A DNA stretch of 14,942 bases, from contig CAZSTA010000052.1 of the NCBI GenBank assembly GCA_964609495.1, positions 1 through 14,942 of the forward strand, in the 5' to 3' direction. Within the stretch, counting starts at the first letter, position 1. Each line of letters opens with the position of its first letter. Below the pieces are notes generated by a model. That model had not been told where the DNA came from. It saw nothing but the letters and a program-made list of their open reading frames with translations, and made no database searches. Below are positions 5,463-13,537 of this stretch, piece after piece. The stretch comes from CAZSTA01 sp964609495 [NCBI: uncultured bacterium] (GTDB lineage Bacteria > CAZSTA01). Both the position numbers and the translations under genes were made by a program.

Positions 5463-7058
5463 TTACTTCTCTTCTAAGGATTCGAAGTATTTCTTAACAT
5501 ACCATTTATAACCAGCGGGGATCTCCTCGGCCGATAGAGCTTCCTCCGCCTTCTTCTTATATTGAGGATAAGCCTCCTCGAGGGGGATTTTAGCTCCTTC
5601 CTTATTATCGGAGGGTGCTTTTACCTCTAGGCTAAGGGATCTAGCCTTCTCATCGGCGATCTCACCCTCTATCTTATCAGTCTTCTTGGAGGTTTCTATC
5701 CGCTCGGAAGGCGGTCCTTTTTGTCCTTTTGGTTGAGCCGCAGTTCCTGGGGCATTACCTTCATCCTTTAAGTTAGGATCTGACTCCCAACTTTCTCTTC
5801 CGTCTTTGTTTCTAGCCCCCCCATTGTTCTCCTGTCCTCCCTCCATAAGCATCCTTTCAAGCATATCTTGGAAGCCACTATCCCTATCTATGGGGCGATT
5901 ATCTCCATTTTGGATATTTCCTTGGCTGCGCTCTAAGGCTCTTTGGAGCATCTCTAAGGTTTCTCGATCTTCTGACATTCGCTGTTGCTTACTCAATTGT
6001 TCAAGCGCTTGTTGTAGAGCTTCCCGCGCTCCTTCCACATCCCCTTGAGCTAAAGCCTCGGCTGCTCTTGCCAGCATCTCACTGAGTCCTTGATCCCCCT
6101 CTAATTGCTCTTTAGCCTCTTCTAATTGTTCGGATAACTTCTTCGCCTCCTCTGGGGACATCTTGCCCTGCTCCAAGTTGCTCATCATCTTCTCCAGATT
6201 CTCGATAGCAGAGCTTTCATCCCCTTGTTGCAAAGCTTGAGCTAACCCAGAGCTAAGCGAGGCGTTCTGTTGAGCTGTTTGTTGAGTTCGCTTTACGTTC
6301 GTTCCACTTTGTAAAGGAGCCCTAGCCGCTAAGCTATTGCTCCTCAATCTAGTTTCCTGGGAGAGGCGAGATAATTTCGATATAGCCTCAGGTTCGCTCA
6401 GTTTACCTTCCTTCATCTCCTCCCCTAAGGCTCTCAGTTTAGGAGTTATCTTCATAGTTTCCTGTAGATCTCTCTGTTTGGCTTTCTCCTCCAAAGCCCT
6501 TCCTATCTCCTCTAATCTCCTTCCCTCTTCCCTTATGGTCTGACGCAGGACCCTTTCCTCCTTCCAGCGAGGAAGAAGGAGATTGGCAAATAAAATGATC
6601 GTCGCTAAACCTATCACGATCCAGGGTAGATAACGAATTTCCCTAGGTATCGTCAGGGGACAGACCTGGGAGGAAGCGACCCTTCTTATATGGATTGCCG
6701 CGTCCTTTATCAAGGCTTCCGATAAGCCAAATTCCTCTTTTTTATTGAGGAATTCCGTAGCGGTGCTAGTTCTTTCCTTTAACCTCAGCCACCTATCCGC
6801 CATCTGAGCCGCTTTCAGGGGAGTTATCTTATAACTCATACCTAAAAATAGCCCGACAGATATACTTCCCAGAAGGATAAAGATAGCCAAGAGATAGATG
6901 TTGAGAGAGATGGGAAATATAGTTTCAGCTAGGATGGAGAGGAGAAAGATCACTGAGCCATAAGAGATCGCTCTTATGAAACCCTCCTCTATCTTTCTTA
7001 TCCTGATCGTTTTGGAGAACTCGTCTATCTTCTCTTGTATTATCTGTTCCTCTTGCAT
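5463..7058 (-). CDS. Membrane-anchored coiled-coil protein of the MoxR neighbourhood (DUF4175-like)
   Basis: A 531-residue protein with three predicted membrane helices at about residues 30-47, 52-73 and 143-163. A long hydrophilic region rich in Glu, Gln, Leu and Lys follows (about 165-400) and should form coiled coils. A low-complexity Gly/Asn/Asp/Pro-rich segment comes next (about 400-480). The C-terminus has a compact conserved-looking block containing YKKKAEEAL and VKKYFESLEE. The part after the first helix pair (LKAAQMADRWLRLKERTSTA, 81-100) and this C-terminal block resemble DUF4175-like membrane proteins found beside MoxR and DUF58 genes. Its role is unknown; a scaffold or client of the ATPase is a reasonable inference from the operon. 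An AGAGGTG site precedes the ATG by 9 bases, and a good promoter lies upstream. Confidence 0.75.
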   Translation of the reverse strand: MQEEQIIQEKIDEFSKTIRIRKIEEGFIRAISYGSVIFLLSILAETIFPISLNIYLLAIFILLGSISVGLFLGMSYKITPLKAAQMADRWLRLKERTSTATEFLNKKEEFGLSEALIKDAAIHIRRVASSQVCPLTIPREIRYLPWIVIGLATIILFANLLLPRWKEERVLRQTIREEGRRLEEIGRALEEKAKQRDLQETMKITPKLRALGEEMKEGKLSEPEAISKLSRLSQETRLRSNSLAARAPLQSGTNVKRTQQTAQQNASLSSGLAQALQQGDESSAIENLEKMMSNLEQGKMSPEEAKKLSEQLEEAKEQLEGDQGLSEMLARAAEALAQGDVEGAREALQQALEQLSKQQRMSEDRETLEMLQRALERSQGNIQNGDNRPIDRDSGFQDMLERMLMEGGQENNGGARNKDGRESWESDPNLKDEGNAPGTAAQPKGQKGPPSERIETSKKTDKIEGEIADEKARSLSLEVKAPSDNKEGAKIPLEEAYPQYKKKAEEALSAEEIPAGYKWYVKKYFESLEEK

Positions 7059-7139
7059 TAACTAGGCACCTCTTAAAGAACTTCTTATAGTTTAAACTTA
7101 GTTTTCCTTCGCTTAGTTCCCCTGAATTTGTCCTTTAAA

Positions 7140-7168
7140 AGCATAACATAAATAAGCAAATATGTCAA
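7140..7168 (-). promoter_or_regulatory. Sigma-70 promoter of the coiled-coil/MoxR operon
   Basis: On the minus strand a perfect TTGACA (7168-7163) and TATGCT (7145-7140) are 17 bases apart. The start near 7133 leaves a leader of about 75 bases. The 264-base divergent region to the FGGY kinase gene (7059-7337) holds this promoter and the opposing one. I see no clear operator palindrome or extra gene in it. Confidence 0.7.
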
Positions 7169-7287
7169 GTTTTTTGGATCGAGGCTTTGAAGCTGGAAGG
7201 TATCGATCGATTACGTCCAATTTCTATCTTCTAAACAATGATCGCAAATAATAGCAATTAATTTTTGACTCTTAGCAAGAAAATCTC

Positions 7288-7316
7288 TTTACTTTATATT
7301 TCTTTTCTGATATAAT
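7288..7316 (+). promoter_or_regulatory. Likely sigma-70 promoter of the sugar kinase operon
   Basis: A perfect TATAAT (7311-7316) is preceded at 17 bases by TTTACT (7288-7293), a 4 of 6 match to the -35 box. Transcription would start near 7323, directly before the GGAGGTGAT site, so the leader is only about 15 bases. Confidence 0.5.
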
Positions 7317-7337
7317 AACGACTTGGAGGTGATGATT

Positions 7338-8843
7338 TTGAGTCTATTGGGACTGGATATCGGAACTACTGGAACTAAGGCGATCGTGTTTAACCTGGAG
7401 GGCGATATTATATCTCAAGCCTATCGAGAATATCCTCTTATTTATCCTCAGCCGGGTTGGATAGAGTTAGATTCCGTTATGGTTTGGGAGAAGGTAAAGG
7501 AGGCTATCAGAGAGGCCGCGGCAGGGGTAGATACTGATCCGATAAGGGCTTTGAGTGTATCAACTCAAGGTGAGGCTTTTGTTCCCATAAGCAAGAATGG
7601 GGAGATCCTAGACAATAGTATAGTTACCTTCGATAACAGAGCGACTAAGATCGCGGAGAGATTGGGAGAGAAGCTTGATAAGATGAGGATCTTCGAGATC
7701 ACCGGTATGCCCTTGAGCGGTGTTCATACTTTGAATAAGGTAATATGGTTGAGGGAGAATAAGCCTGAGGTATATAATAATACTTGGAAGTTCTTATGTT
7801 ATGAGGATTTCGCCTTCTATAAGATGGGACTCGCTCCAGCTATAGACTATTCTTTGGCAGCTAGAACTATGGCTTTTGATGTTCGGAAGAAGGAATGGTC
7901 TCCAGAGATGCTCAAGATAGCTGAGGTGGATGTTAGTTTATTCCCTGAGGCGAAACCCTCCGGAGAGGTAGTTGGGAAGCTCTCAGATTCGGTTGCCTAT
8001 GAGCTAGGTCTTCCCAAAGGAGTTAGGGCGGTTACTGGAGGACATGATCAACCTTGTGGAGCATTGGGATCAGGGGTCATAGAGGAGTCCGTCGCGATGG
8101 ATGCCATGGGAACTGTGGATTGTATAACTGCCGCCTTGAATAAACCGGTCTTCAGCAAGGAGATGCTTAAGAACAATCATGCCTGTTATCCTCATGTGGT
8201 AAGGGATATGTATATAACTTTGGTCTTCAATTTCACTGGTGGTTCTTTACTCCGCTGGTTCAGGGATACCCTGGCTTATGAGGAGGTCGAGGAAGCTAAG
8301 AGGACTGGTAAAGATGTGTATGATATCATAACCGGCAAGATCAAAGATGGACCCTCCAATCTTTATATACTCCCCCATTTTACGATGACCGGAACTCCCT
8401 ATATGGATCCCGATTCCAAAGGAGCTATTATGGGCTTGACCTTGGCTTCCGATAAAGCTGATATAATTAAGGCTATTCTGGAGGGAATCACCTATGAGAT
8501 GAAGTTGAACCTGGAATATCTGGAGCAGGGAGGAGTCAAGGTAGAGCAGTTGAGAGCCATCGGAGGAGGAGCTAGATCCGAAAAGTGGCTGCAATTGAAG
8601 GCTGATATGTTCGGCAGGCCAATAGTTTCCCTTAACATCTCAGAAGCGGCTTGCTTGGGAACGGTGCTCTTAGCTGGAACCGCTATTGGAGAGTACTCAT
8701 CGGTCTCAGAAGCGGTTGACCAAGTGGTGAAGATCAAGGAGATATTCGAGCCTGATCCTGAGAAGAAGAGGATATATGATGAAAAGTTCAGGATATATGC
8801 CGAGATATATCCTACGATTAAGGATCTAAATCATAGTATATGA
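7338..8843 (+). CDS. FGGY-family carbohydrate kinase
   Basis: An ATP-dependent kinase of the FGGY family, which phosphorylates sugars or polyols such as xylulose, gluconate, fuculose, rhamnulose or glycerol. At 501 residues it is full length. The N-terminal phosphate loop is GLDIGTTGTK (5-14). The GGHD block carries the likely catalytic base Asp237. The C-terminal ATP-site motif GGGARSEKWLQLKADMFG is intact. I chose the TTG at 7338 because GGAGG (7325-7329) is 8 bases upstream. The in-frame TTG at 7323 and ATG at 7332 overlap that site. The substrate-side motif reads STQGEAF instead of the xylulokinase GQMHG or glycerol kinase NQRET, so the substrate is open. It leads an operon with two dehydrogenases, which points to catabolism of a sugar or polyol. 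Confidence 0.92.
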   Translation: MSLLGLDIGTTGTKAIVFNLEGDIISQAYREYPLIYPQPGWIELDSVMVWEKVKEAIREAAAGVDTDPIRALSVSTQGEAFVPISKNGEILDNSIVTFDNRATKIAERLGEKLDKMRIFEITGMPLSGVHTLNKVIWLRENKPEVYNNTWKFLCYEDFAFYKMGLAPAIDYSLAARTMAFDVRKKEWSPEMLKIAEVDVSLFPEAKPSGEVVGKLSDSVAYELGLPKGVRAVTGGHDQPCGALGSGVIEESVAMDAMGTVDCITAALNKPVFSKEMLKNNHACYPHVVRDMYITLVFNFTGGSLLRWFRDTLAYEEVEEAKRTGKDVYDIITGKIKDGPSNLYILPHFTMTGTPYMDPDSKGAIMGLTLASDKADIIKAILEGITYEMKLNLEYLEQGGVKVEQLRAIGGGARSEKWLQLKADMFGRPIVSLNISEAACLGTVLLAGTAIGEYSSVSEAVDQVVKIKEIFEPDPEKKRIYDEKFRIYAEIYPTIKDLNHSI

Positions 8844-8873
8844 TATTATGAAATACTAGTATGAGGGGAGGAA

Positions 8874-9839
8874 ATGAAACGGATGGCGAGGGTAAAGGCG
8901 AAGATTGCGGAATTAGTCGCGCCCGAGAAATTCGAGATAGTCGAAGATGAGTTAGAGATGGGCGATTCTCAGGTCTTAATCAAAGTTGTGGCTTGTGGGG
9001 TTTGTATGAGCGAGATGTTCGTTTATAAAGGCTCTTACGATCGATTCCCCTTTAGATTAGGACATGAGCCCGCGGGGATAGTGGAGCAGGTGGGAGCGGA
9101 GGTGGAGAACTTCAAGCCCGGAGATAGGGTGACAGGGCTTTTCGGACCTGGTTTTGCCAATTACGCGTTAGCTTTTCCCAACAGATTGGTCAAGATTCCT
9201 GATGATATCCCCATCGAATATATGTTGGGAGAGCCGATAAAGTGTGCCGCTACTTGCTGTCGAGCTAGTAGCTATGAGTTTGGGGATTATGTTCTATTAG
9301 TAGGCTGCGGATTTATGGGGTTATTAACCCTCTGTGGTATAGCAGGAAGAGGAGCAGGGGAGATAATCGCGGTCGATTTCGATTCTCATAGGCTTGAACT
9401 AGCGAAGGAGTTCGGAGCTACTATCACTCTCAATCCTAACGAGGTCGATGTCGAGAAGGAAGTTCGGAGGATAACTGAGGGAAGAGGAGTAGAGATAGCA
9501 ATAGAGGCTGTGGGAAAGCCCGATGCTCTGGAGGTGGCTAGCAGATTGCTTAGGATTCCTCGTCCTAAGTTCGTTATGTTGGGGTATCATGCTGAGCCTC
9601 AGACTATAAACTTGGGATATTGGGATAATGGCGTGGTGGTGCATAATCCTCACCCTGGGTACTCTAGAGATCAAATGGAAGATCTGCGAAGAGGGCTTCA
9701 GGCGGCTATAAAGGGAGTCTTTCCTATGGATAGGTTGATTACGCATAGCTTCAAGTTGGAGGAGGTGGGGAAAGCTTTCGAGATGGCTAAGAAGCATGAG
9801 GATGGATATATCAAGGGAGTGGTTATGCCCTGCCACTAA
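8874..9839 (+). CDS. Zinc-type NAD-dependent alcohol/polyol dehydrogenase (MDR family)
   Basis: A medium-chain dehydrogenase/reductase that probably oxidises a hydroxyl of a sugar, polyol or sugar derivative. The GroES-like catalytic domain has zinc-ligand candidates Cys41 (CGVCMSE), His64-Glu65 (GHEP) and Glu120 (LGEP). The Rossmann loop is VGCGFMG (143-149) and Asp168 at the end of the second strand favours NAD over NADP. The four-cysteine structural zinc lobe of classical alcohol dehydrogenases is absent, and at 321 residues the protein is short for the family. The start is uncertain: the GGAGG site is only 2 bases before the ATG at 8874 and 11 bases before the ATG at 8883. It lies 30 bases after the kinase and is surely co-transcribed. 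The substrate is unknown. Confidence 0.88.
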   Translation: MKRMARVKAKIAELVAPEKFEIVEDELEMGDSQVLIKVVACGVCMSEMFVYKGSYDRFPFRLGHEPAGIVEQVGAEVENFKPGDRVTGLFGPGFANYALAFPNRLVKIPDDIPIEYMLGEPIKCAATCCRASSYEFGDYVLLVGCGFMGLLTLCGIAGRGAGEIIAVDFDSHRLELAKEFGATITLNPNEVDVEKEVRRITEGRGVEIAIEAVGKPDALEVASRLLRIPRPKFVMLGYHAEPQTINLGYWDNGVVVHNPHPGYSRDQMEDLRRGLQAAIKGVFPMDRLITHSFKLEEVGKAFEMAKKHEDGYIKGVVMPCH

Positions 9840-9860
9840 AATATTTCTTAATTTTGGGTC

Positions 9861-9889
9861 TTTAGTTATGAGCAGGATAAATTTATAAT
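9861..9889 (+). promoter_or_regulatory. Weak possible internal promoter before the Gfo/Idh/MocA gene
   Basis: A TATAAT box (9884-9889) has TTTAGT (9861-9866) 17 bases upstream, matching only 3 of 6 positions of the -35 consensus. The 70-base gap gives room for a secondary start. The gene can equally be read from the kinase promoter. Confidence 0.25.
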
Positions 9890-9909
9890 GGATAAGGAGG
9901 ATATCTTAT

Positions 9910-10932
9910 ATGCCGGTCAATGGTAAAGTGCAGATGTGCGTAGTAGGATTAGGGATGGGATATCATCATGCTATATCCTACAATAAGATGAAGGACAAAG
10001 TGGATCTCTATGTCTGTGATATGGATGAGAAGAGATTGCAGAGAGCTAAAGATGAGCTAGATAATATTAGGGGAACTTTTTCTTCCCTACAGGAAGCTTT
10101 CGAGTCTTCCAAAATAGAGGCTTTCGATACTGCGCTTCCCCATTATATGCATAAGGATGCGATCCTCAAAGCCGCTGAGCTAGGGAAGGACTTTATGACG
10201 GAGAAGCCTATAGCTAGAAATCTGGCGGAGGCTGATGAGATGATAAAAGCCGCTAAAGATGCTGGGATCATCTTTATGGTTGCGGAGAATCAGCGCTTCC
10301 TTCCCACTGCTATAAAGGCAAGAGAGTTTATCGATCGAGGAATGTTAGGTAAAGTCTTCTTGGTAAGGGTCTATGAGTTGTGGCTCTCCCGAGTTGGGAA
10401 CTGGAGGCTCTCGCTGGAGAGAGCTGGAGGGGGAAATTTAATCGATTCTGGGATTCACGCTATAGATACCTTGCGGATGCTAGGAGCATCCGATATAGAT
10501 TTCGTCTTCAGCCAGACTAGAGGAGAGGTGTTAACCGACCTGGAGGCAGAGGATACCGCGCTAGTTCAAGTTAAGTTCAAGAATGGAGCTATGGGGGATC
10601 TGATAACTAGCTGGGGGATAAAATATGCTGGTCCCAGACCTATTCTCAGATTCGCGGTATATGGCACCGAGGGATGTCTCTGGGCTCTCTATCATGCGGA
10701 TGGGTTATATATTCAAAGCGATAAGTTCTCTGAATATGCCGCAGAACCAACCTTAGTGGAGATTGAGAAAGCTGATACCGTCGCTTTGGAGTGTGCTCAT
10801 TTTGTGGATTGTATCCTTAATGGCAAGCAACCGATTACGAGCGGCGAAGAGGGAAGAAAGGATCTCGAGGTAGTGATGGCGGCCTATCGCTCTGCTGAAA
10901 CTGGTCAACCAGTGAAATTACCCTTAAGTTAG
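9910..10932 (+). CDS. Gfo/Idh/MocA-family NAD(P)-dependent oxidoreductase
   Basis: A two-domain dehydrogenase of the Gfo/Idh/MocA family, whose members oxidise or reduce sugars, inositols and their derivatives. The N-terminal Rossmann fold has VVGLGMGYHH (11-20), and Asp37 ends the second strand, suggesting NAD. The catalytic lysine lies in TEKP (Lys99). The C-terminal domain has GGGNLIDSGIHAIDTLRML with Asp179 and His183, the usual substrate-binding and acid-base pair. The 340-residue length is typical. AAGGAGG precedes the ATG by a normal distance. As third gene of the kinase operon, it likely works with the zinc dehydrogenase on one pathway, for example oxidation followed by epimerising reduction. 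The substrate cannot be read from the sequence. Confidence 0.92.
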   Translation: MPVNGKVQMCVVGLGMGYHHAISYNKMKDKVDLYVCDMDEKRLQRAKDELDNIRGTFSSLQEAFESSKIEAFDTALPHYMHKDAILKAAELGKDFMTEKPIARNLAEADEMIKAAKDAGIIFMVAENQRFLPTAIKAREFIDRGMLGKVFLVRVYELWLSRVGNWRLSLERAGGGNLIDSGIHAIDTLRMLGASDIDFVFSQTRGEVLTDLEAEDTALVQVKFKNGAMGDLITSWGIKYAGPRPILRFAVYGTEGCLWALYHADGLYIQSDKFSEYAAEPTLVEIEKADTVALECAHFVDCILNGKQPITSGEEGRKDLEVVMAAYRSAETGQPVKLPLS

Positions 10933-11080
10933 TTGATATTTGAGAGCGTAGGGCTGGGCCCCTAATGTTGGTGATGAACTGTAGCAAGTTCGATGTTCCT
11001 TAGAATCTCCCCTCCTTCGGTCGTGGAGAGTCGTCAATTCTTGAGTAGTAATAGATTCCGGACTTCAATTTAGAATCTAT
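10933..11080 (+). ncRNA. Candidate structured RNA leader of the ferredoxin gene
   Basis: The 157 bases before the ferredoxin gene have no convincing ORF but hold several possible hairpins: TAGGG/CCCTA (10949-10953 with 10960-10964), GAACT/AGTTC (10976-10980 with 10987-10991), TCTCC/GGAGA (11006-11010 with 11025-11029), and ATAGATTC/GAATCTAT (11051-11058 with 11073-11080). The last stem ends exactly at the ribosome binding site. TAGAATCT occurs twice (11001 and 11071), so AGATTC at 11053 has two possible partners. CCTCC at 11011-11015 could pair with the GGAGG at 11086-11090. I recognise no known riboswitch class; this may be a regulatory leader or only a spacer. Confidence 0.3.
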
Positions 11081-11101
11081 GAAGAGGAGGTGTTAGATAA
11101 G

Positions 11102-11290
11102 GTGAAGGTAACTGTAGATGCTGATCTGTGCACTGGTTGCGGGCTATGTGAGGATACCTGTCCCGAGGTATTTATGCTAGGTGACGATGATATCGCTCAC
11201 GTAATTGAGGGTGCTGATTGCGAGGAAGCGGGTTGCTGCGAAGAAGCGGCAGAGAATTGTCCGGTAGAGGCTATTACCATAGAAGAGTAA
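11102..11290 (+). CDS. Single-cluster [4Fe-4S] ferredoxin
   Basis: A small electron carrier of 62 residues. The cluster ligands are Cys10, Cys13 and Cys16 (CTGCGLC) with Cys53 in the C-terminal NCPVEAI motif. Cys20 and one of Cys40, Cys45 or Cys46 are placed like the disulfide pair of Desulfovibrio gigas or Thermotoga-type one-cluster ferredoxins. The protein is very acidic, as expected for docking to ferredoxin-dependent enzymes. The GTG at 11102 is preferred because GAGGAGGTG (11084-11092) lies upstream; a GTG at 11090 overlaps that site. It stands apart from the oxidoreductase operon, which lacks a ferredoxin subunit, so it could be its electron acceptor (inference). An intrinsic terminator follows directly. 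Confidence 0.92.
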   Translation: MKVTVDADLCTGCGLCEDTCPEVFMLGDDDIAHVIEGADCEEAGCCEEAAENCPVEAITIEE

Positions 11291-11300
11291 CAGCCTTTCC

Positions 11301-11345
11301 TTGAAGGGGTGGGGATATGCGGATCCCATCCCTTCAAATTTTATT
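11301..11345 (+). terminator. Intrinsic terminator after the ferredoxin gene
   Basis: TTGAAGGGGTGGGG (11301-11314) pairs with TCCCATCCCTTCAA (11324-11337) to form a 14-pair stem with two G-U pairs and a 9-base loop. ATTTTATT follows. It sits 10 bases after the ferredoxin stop codon and should end the kinase-to-ferredoxin transcript. Confidence 0.85.
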
Positions 11346-11452
11346 CTTTATGGAACTGCTTATAAAGAAACTTTAGATCTATCTAAGGTTGGAAATAAAT
11401 ATCTTTAAATTTTTGGAATCTACGAGTTCCTATCTCGAAGGATGGTGACTCT

Positions 11453-13537
11453 ATGAGAGTTTATACTTTAGAGAACGAAGTTTTGGCTCTGTCAATAGAT
11501 GAAAGAGGAGTCATAATCAGCTTGAAAAATAAGGTTACTGGAAATGAATATATATCGGTTGAGAATTGTTCGGCTTGGAAGTTGATCTTCAAGAATGATA
11601 TCTGTTTGGAGAACCCTATCTTTTCTGAAGGACAAAGATGTGAGGTAAAAGCTGATGCTAGATCTATTCAGGTGGAATATTCTCAACTGTTATATGAAGA
11701 TAGGCTTTTGGATATACATCTCTCCTATTCTGTCAAATTCAGTGATGAAAGTAAAGACGAGTTGAGATGGAGTATAGAGCTGGAGAATGATGAAGATATC
11801 GAGATAGTTGAGATATGGTTTCCTCTCATCTCAGGGTTTCGCTCCTTAAGTGGAGATCCTTCGCAGGATTTGTTGATCTGGCCTCATCTCGCGGGAGGAA
11901 AGAAGACAAAAGATCCACTTAACGCCTTAGGGACTGAGAAGAGTTGGAACGGGAATGTGATCGATCCTCACAAGATGAGGATGCTATATCCAGGCGTAGC
12001 ATCTATGAGCTGGTTTGATATCTGTAATGAACAAGAGGGCTTATATCTAGCCTCCTATGATAGAACTTTGCAGAGTACCTGTCTTAATGTGATGAAACAC
12101 TTTGAAAAGGAAACTTTTGCTTCAAATAAACTCAAGGTTCAAAAGTTTCCTTTTGAGGATGAGGAATACCTCTCCCTCTCCCTAGTCAAGTATCCCTTCA
12201 TCGGTAGAGGAGAGAATTGGAAGGCGAATTGCTATGTGATCTCTCTCCATCAGGGTGATTGGCATATTGCTTCCCAGAAGTATCGCGCTTGGGCAGATAC
12301 TTGGATGAGGAAAGCGGAGCCTCCCGCTTGGATTGCGGAGGACTTGGTAGGTTGGCAGATCATAATTTTGAAGAGCCAGTATGGAGAGATATTTTGGCGG
12401 TATAGTGATATCCCCGGGCTCTTCGCCGAGATGAAGGAGGCCGGGATAACGACCTTCTTTGTCTGGGGATGGCATACTGGAGGGATGGATAACCGTTATC
12501 CAGAATACGAACTGGACCCCTTGTTAGGAGGAGAGGAGGAGTTCAAGAGGGCTATAGAGAAGGTCAAGGAGATGGGAGGAAGAGTGATCTTATACACTCA
12601 AGGGCGTTTGTTAGATCTAGGAACGGAGTTCTATCGGAGAATAGGACATCATATCTCAGCTAAGTGTCTATGGGGAAACGAGTATCACGAATTTTATCCC
12701 TTCTCTCATCACGGAACGATCCTCACCGAGAGTAATGGCAAAGAATTTGCCATCGCTTGTCCCTCCAATCCCGAGTGGCTAGGAGTGCTTCTGAATCAAG
12801 TGGAATTGGTAAAGCGATTAGGAGCATCGGGTATGCTCTTCGATCAGCTTGGTGGAACTAAGCCCTATCTATGTTTCGATTCGAGCCATCCTCACGAGAA
12901 GCCTTCGCTAGCCTTTGGCCCAAATATAGTGCGTAATTGGGAGAAGATAAGGGAAGCCGTGAAGAAACCCGATCCCGAATTCGGAGTCATCACGGAGTTG
13001 ACGACGGATGTATATACCCAGCAGGTTGATATAGTCCATGGTTACGGTTATGGGAGACGCTATGATTCCTCGCCTGAGATCTTCCGCTATACCTTCCCTG
13101 AGCGGATAATATCTTGTCGTCAGATCGAAGTGGGGGATTATGAAGAGGTAAATTTCGCCTTTGTTTATGGACTGCGCTTCGATATCGCCATATATGCGCT
13201 TTCTAGTTCTTTGAGCGAAGATCCCGAACTAGCCAAGTATATTAAAGCTATAGCTGATATTAGAAGGAAGTATAAGAATTTATTGATGAAAGGGACTTTT
13301 GTTGATGAGGACGGGTTCGAGATAAACGATGATAGATTATTAGCAAAGGGATATAAAGCTTCTGAACAGATGGCGATCTTGATCTGGAATCCTACAACTG
13401 AGGGGATAGAATTCGAGATAGATTCTCCTGGCTATGTTCAGGGGAAGATGGTCAAAGTTGAGGGTGAAAGCGATGATATATCGGGGGAATATTGGTTAGA
13501 AGCTAACGAGATCGCGATGATTCTGTTAGATAATTGA
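11453..13537 (+). CDS. Glycoside-hydrolase-like protein (DUF6259-like), cytoplasmic
   Basis: A 694-residue protein with the layout of a retaining glycosidase related to the GH36/GH31 type. An N-terminal beta-rich domain covers about 1-290 (LENEVLALSIDERGVI at the start). A TIM-barrel-like domain covers about 295-590. A C-terminal beta domain covers about 605-694. Barrel features include TTFFVWGWHTGG (about 333-344), the strand end GMLFDQLG with Asp464 as nucleophile candidate, and GVITELTTD with Glu515 as acid-base candidate. No signal peptide is present, so it should act on sugars already inside the cell. I compare it with the DUF6259 family from memory; enzymatic activity is inferred. The start ATG has a modest AAGGATGGTG site. 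It lies between the sugar operon and the lipoprotein gene, fitting use of an imported glycoside. Confidence 0.72.
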   Translation: MRVYTLENEVLALSIDERGVIISLKNKVTGNEYISVENCSAWKLIFKNDICLENPIFSEGQRCEVKADARSIQVEYSQLLYEDRLLDIHLSYSVKFSDESKDELRWSIELENDEDIEIVEIWFPLISGFRSLSGDPSQDLLIWPHLAGGKKTKDPLNALGTEKSWNGNVIDPHKMRMLYPGVASMSWFDICNEQEGLYLASYDRTLQSTCLNVMKHFEKETFASNKLKVQKFPFEDEEYLSLSLVKYPFIGRGENWKANCYVISLHQGDWHIASQKYRAWADTWMRKAEPPAWIAEDLVGWQIIILKSQYGEIFWRYSDIPGLFAEMKEAGITTFFVWGWHTGGMDNRYPEYELDPLLGGEEEFKRAIEKVKEMGGRVILYTQGRLLDLGTEFYRRIGHHISAKCLWGNEYHEFYPFSHHGTILTESNGKEFAIACPSNPEWLGVLLNQVELVKRLGASGMLFDQLGGTKPYLCFDSSHPHEKPSLAFGPNIVRNWEKIREAVKKPDPEFGVITELTTDVYTQQVDIVHGYGYGRRYDSSPEIFRYTFPERIISCRQIEVGDYEEVNFAFVYGLRFDIAIYALSSSLSEDPELAKYIKAIADIRRKYKNLLMKGTFVDEDGFEINDDRLLAKGYKASEQMAILIWNPTTEGIEFEIDSPGYVQGKMVKVEGESDDISGEYWLEANEIAMILLDN

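Noticed and set aside
5800-6350. Repetitive Glu/Gln/Leu-coding stretch as a possible DNA repeat array
   Set aside because: The similarity comes from coiled-coil composition of one protein; the DNA has no regular unit or spacing.
7323-7337. Upstream starts (TTG at 7323, ATG at 7332) for the sugar kinase
   Set aside because: They overlap the GGAGGTGAT ribosome binding site; the TTG at 7338 is correctly spaced and gives a standard FGGY N-terminus.
9399-9836. Minus-strand open frame opposite the zinc dehydrogenase gene
   Set aside because: It is fully contained within a clear dehydrogenase gene on the other strand, has no recognisable domain, and is rich in Ser and His as expected for a shadow frame.
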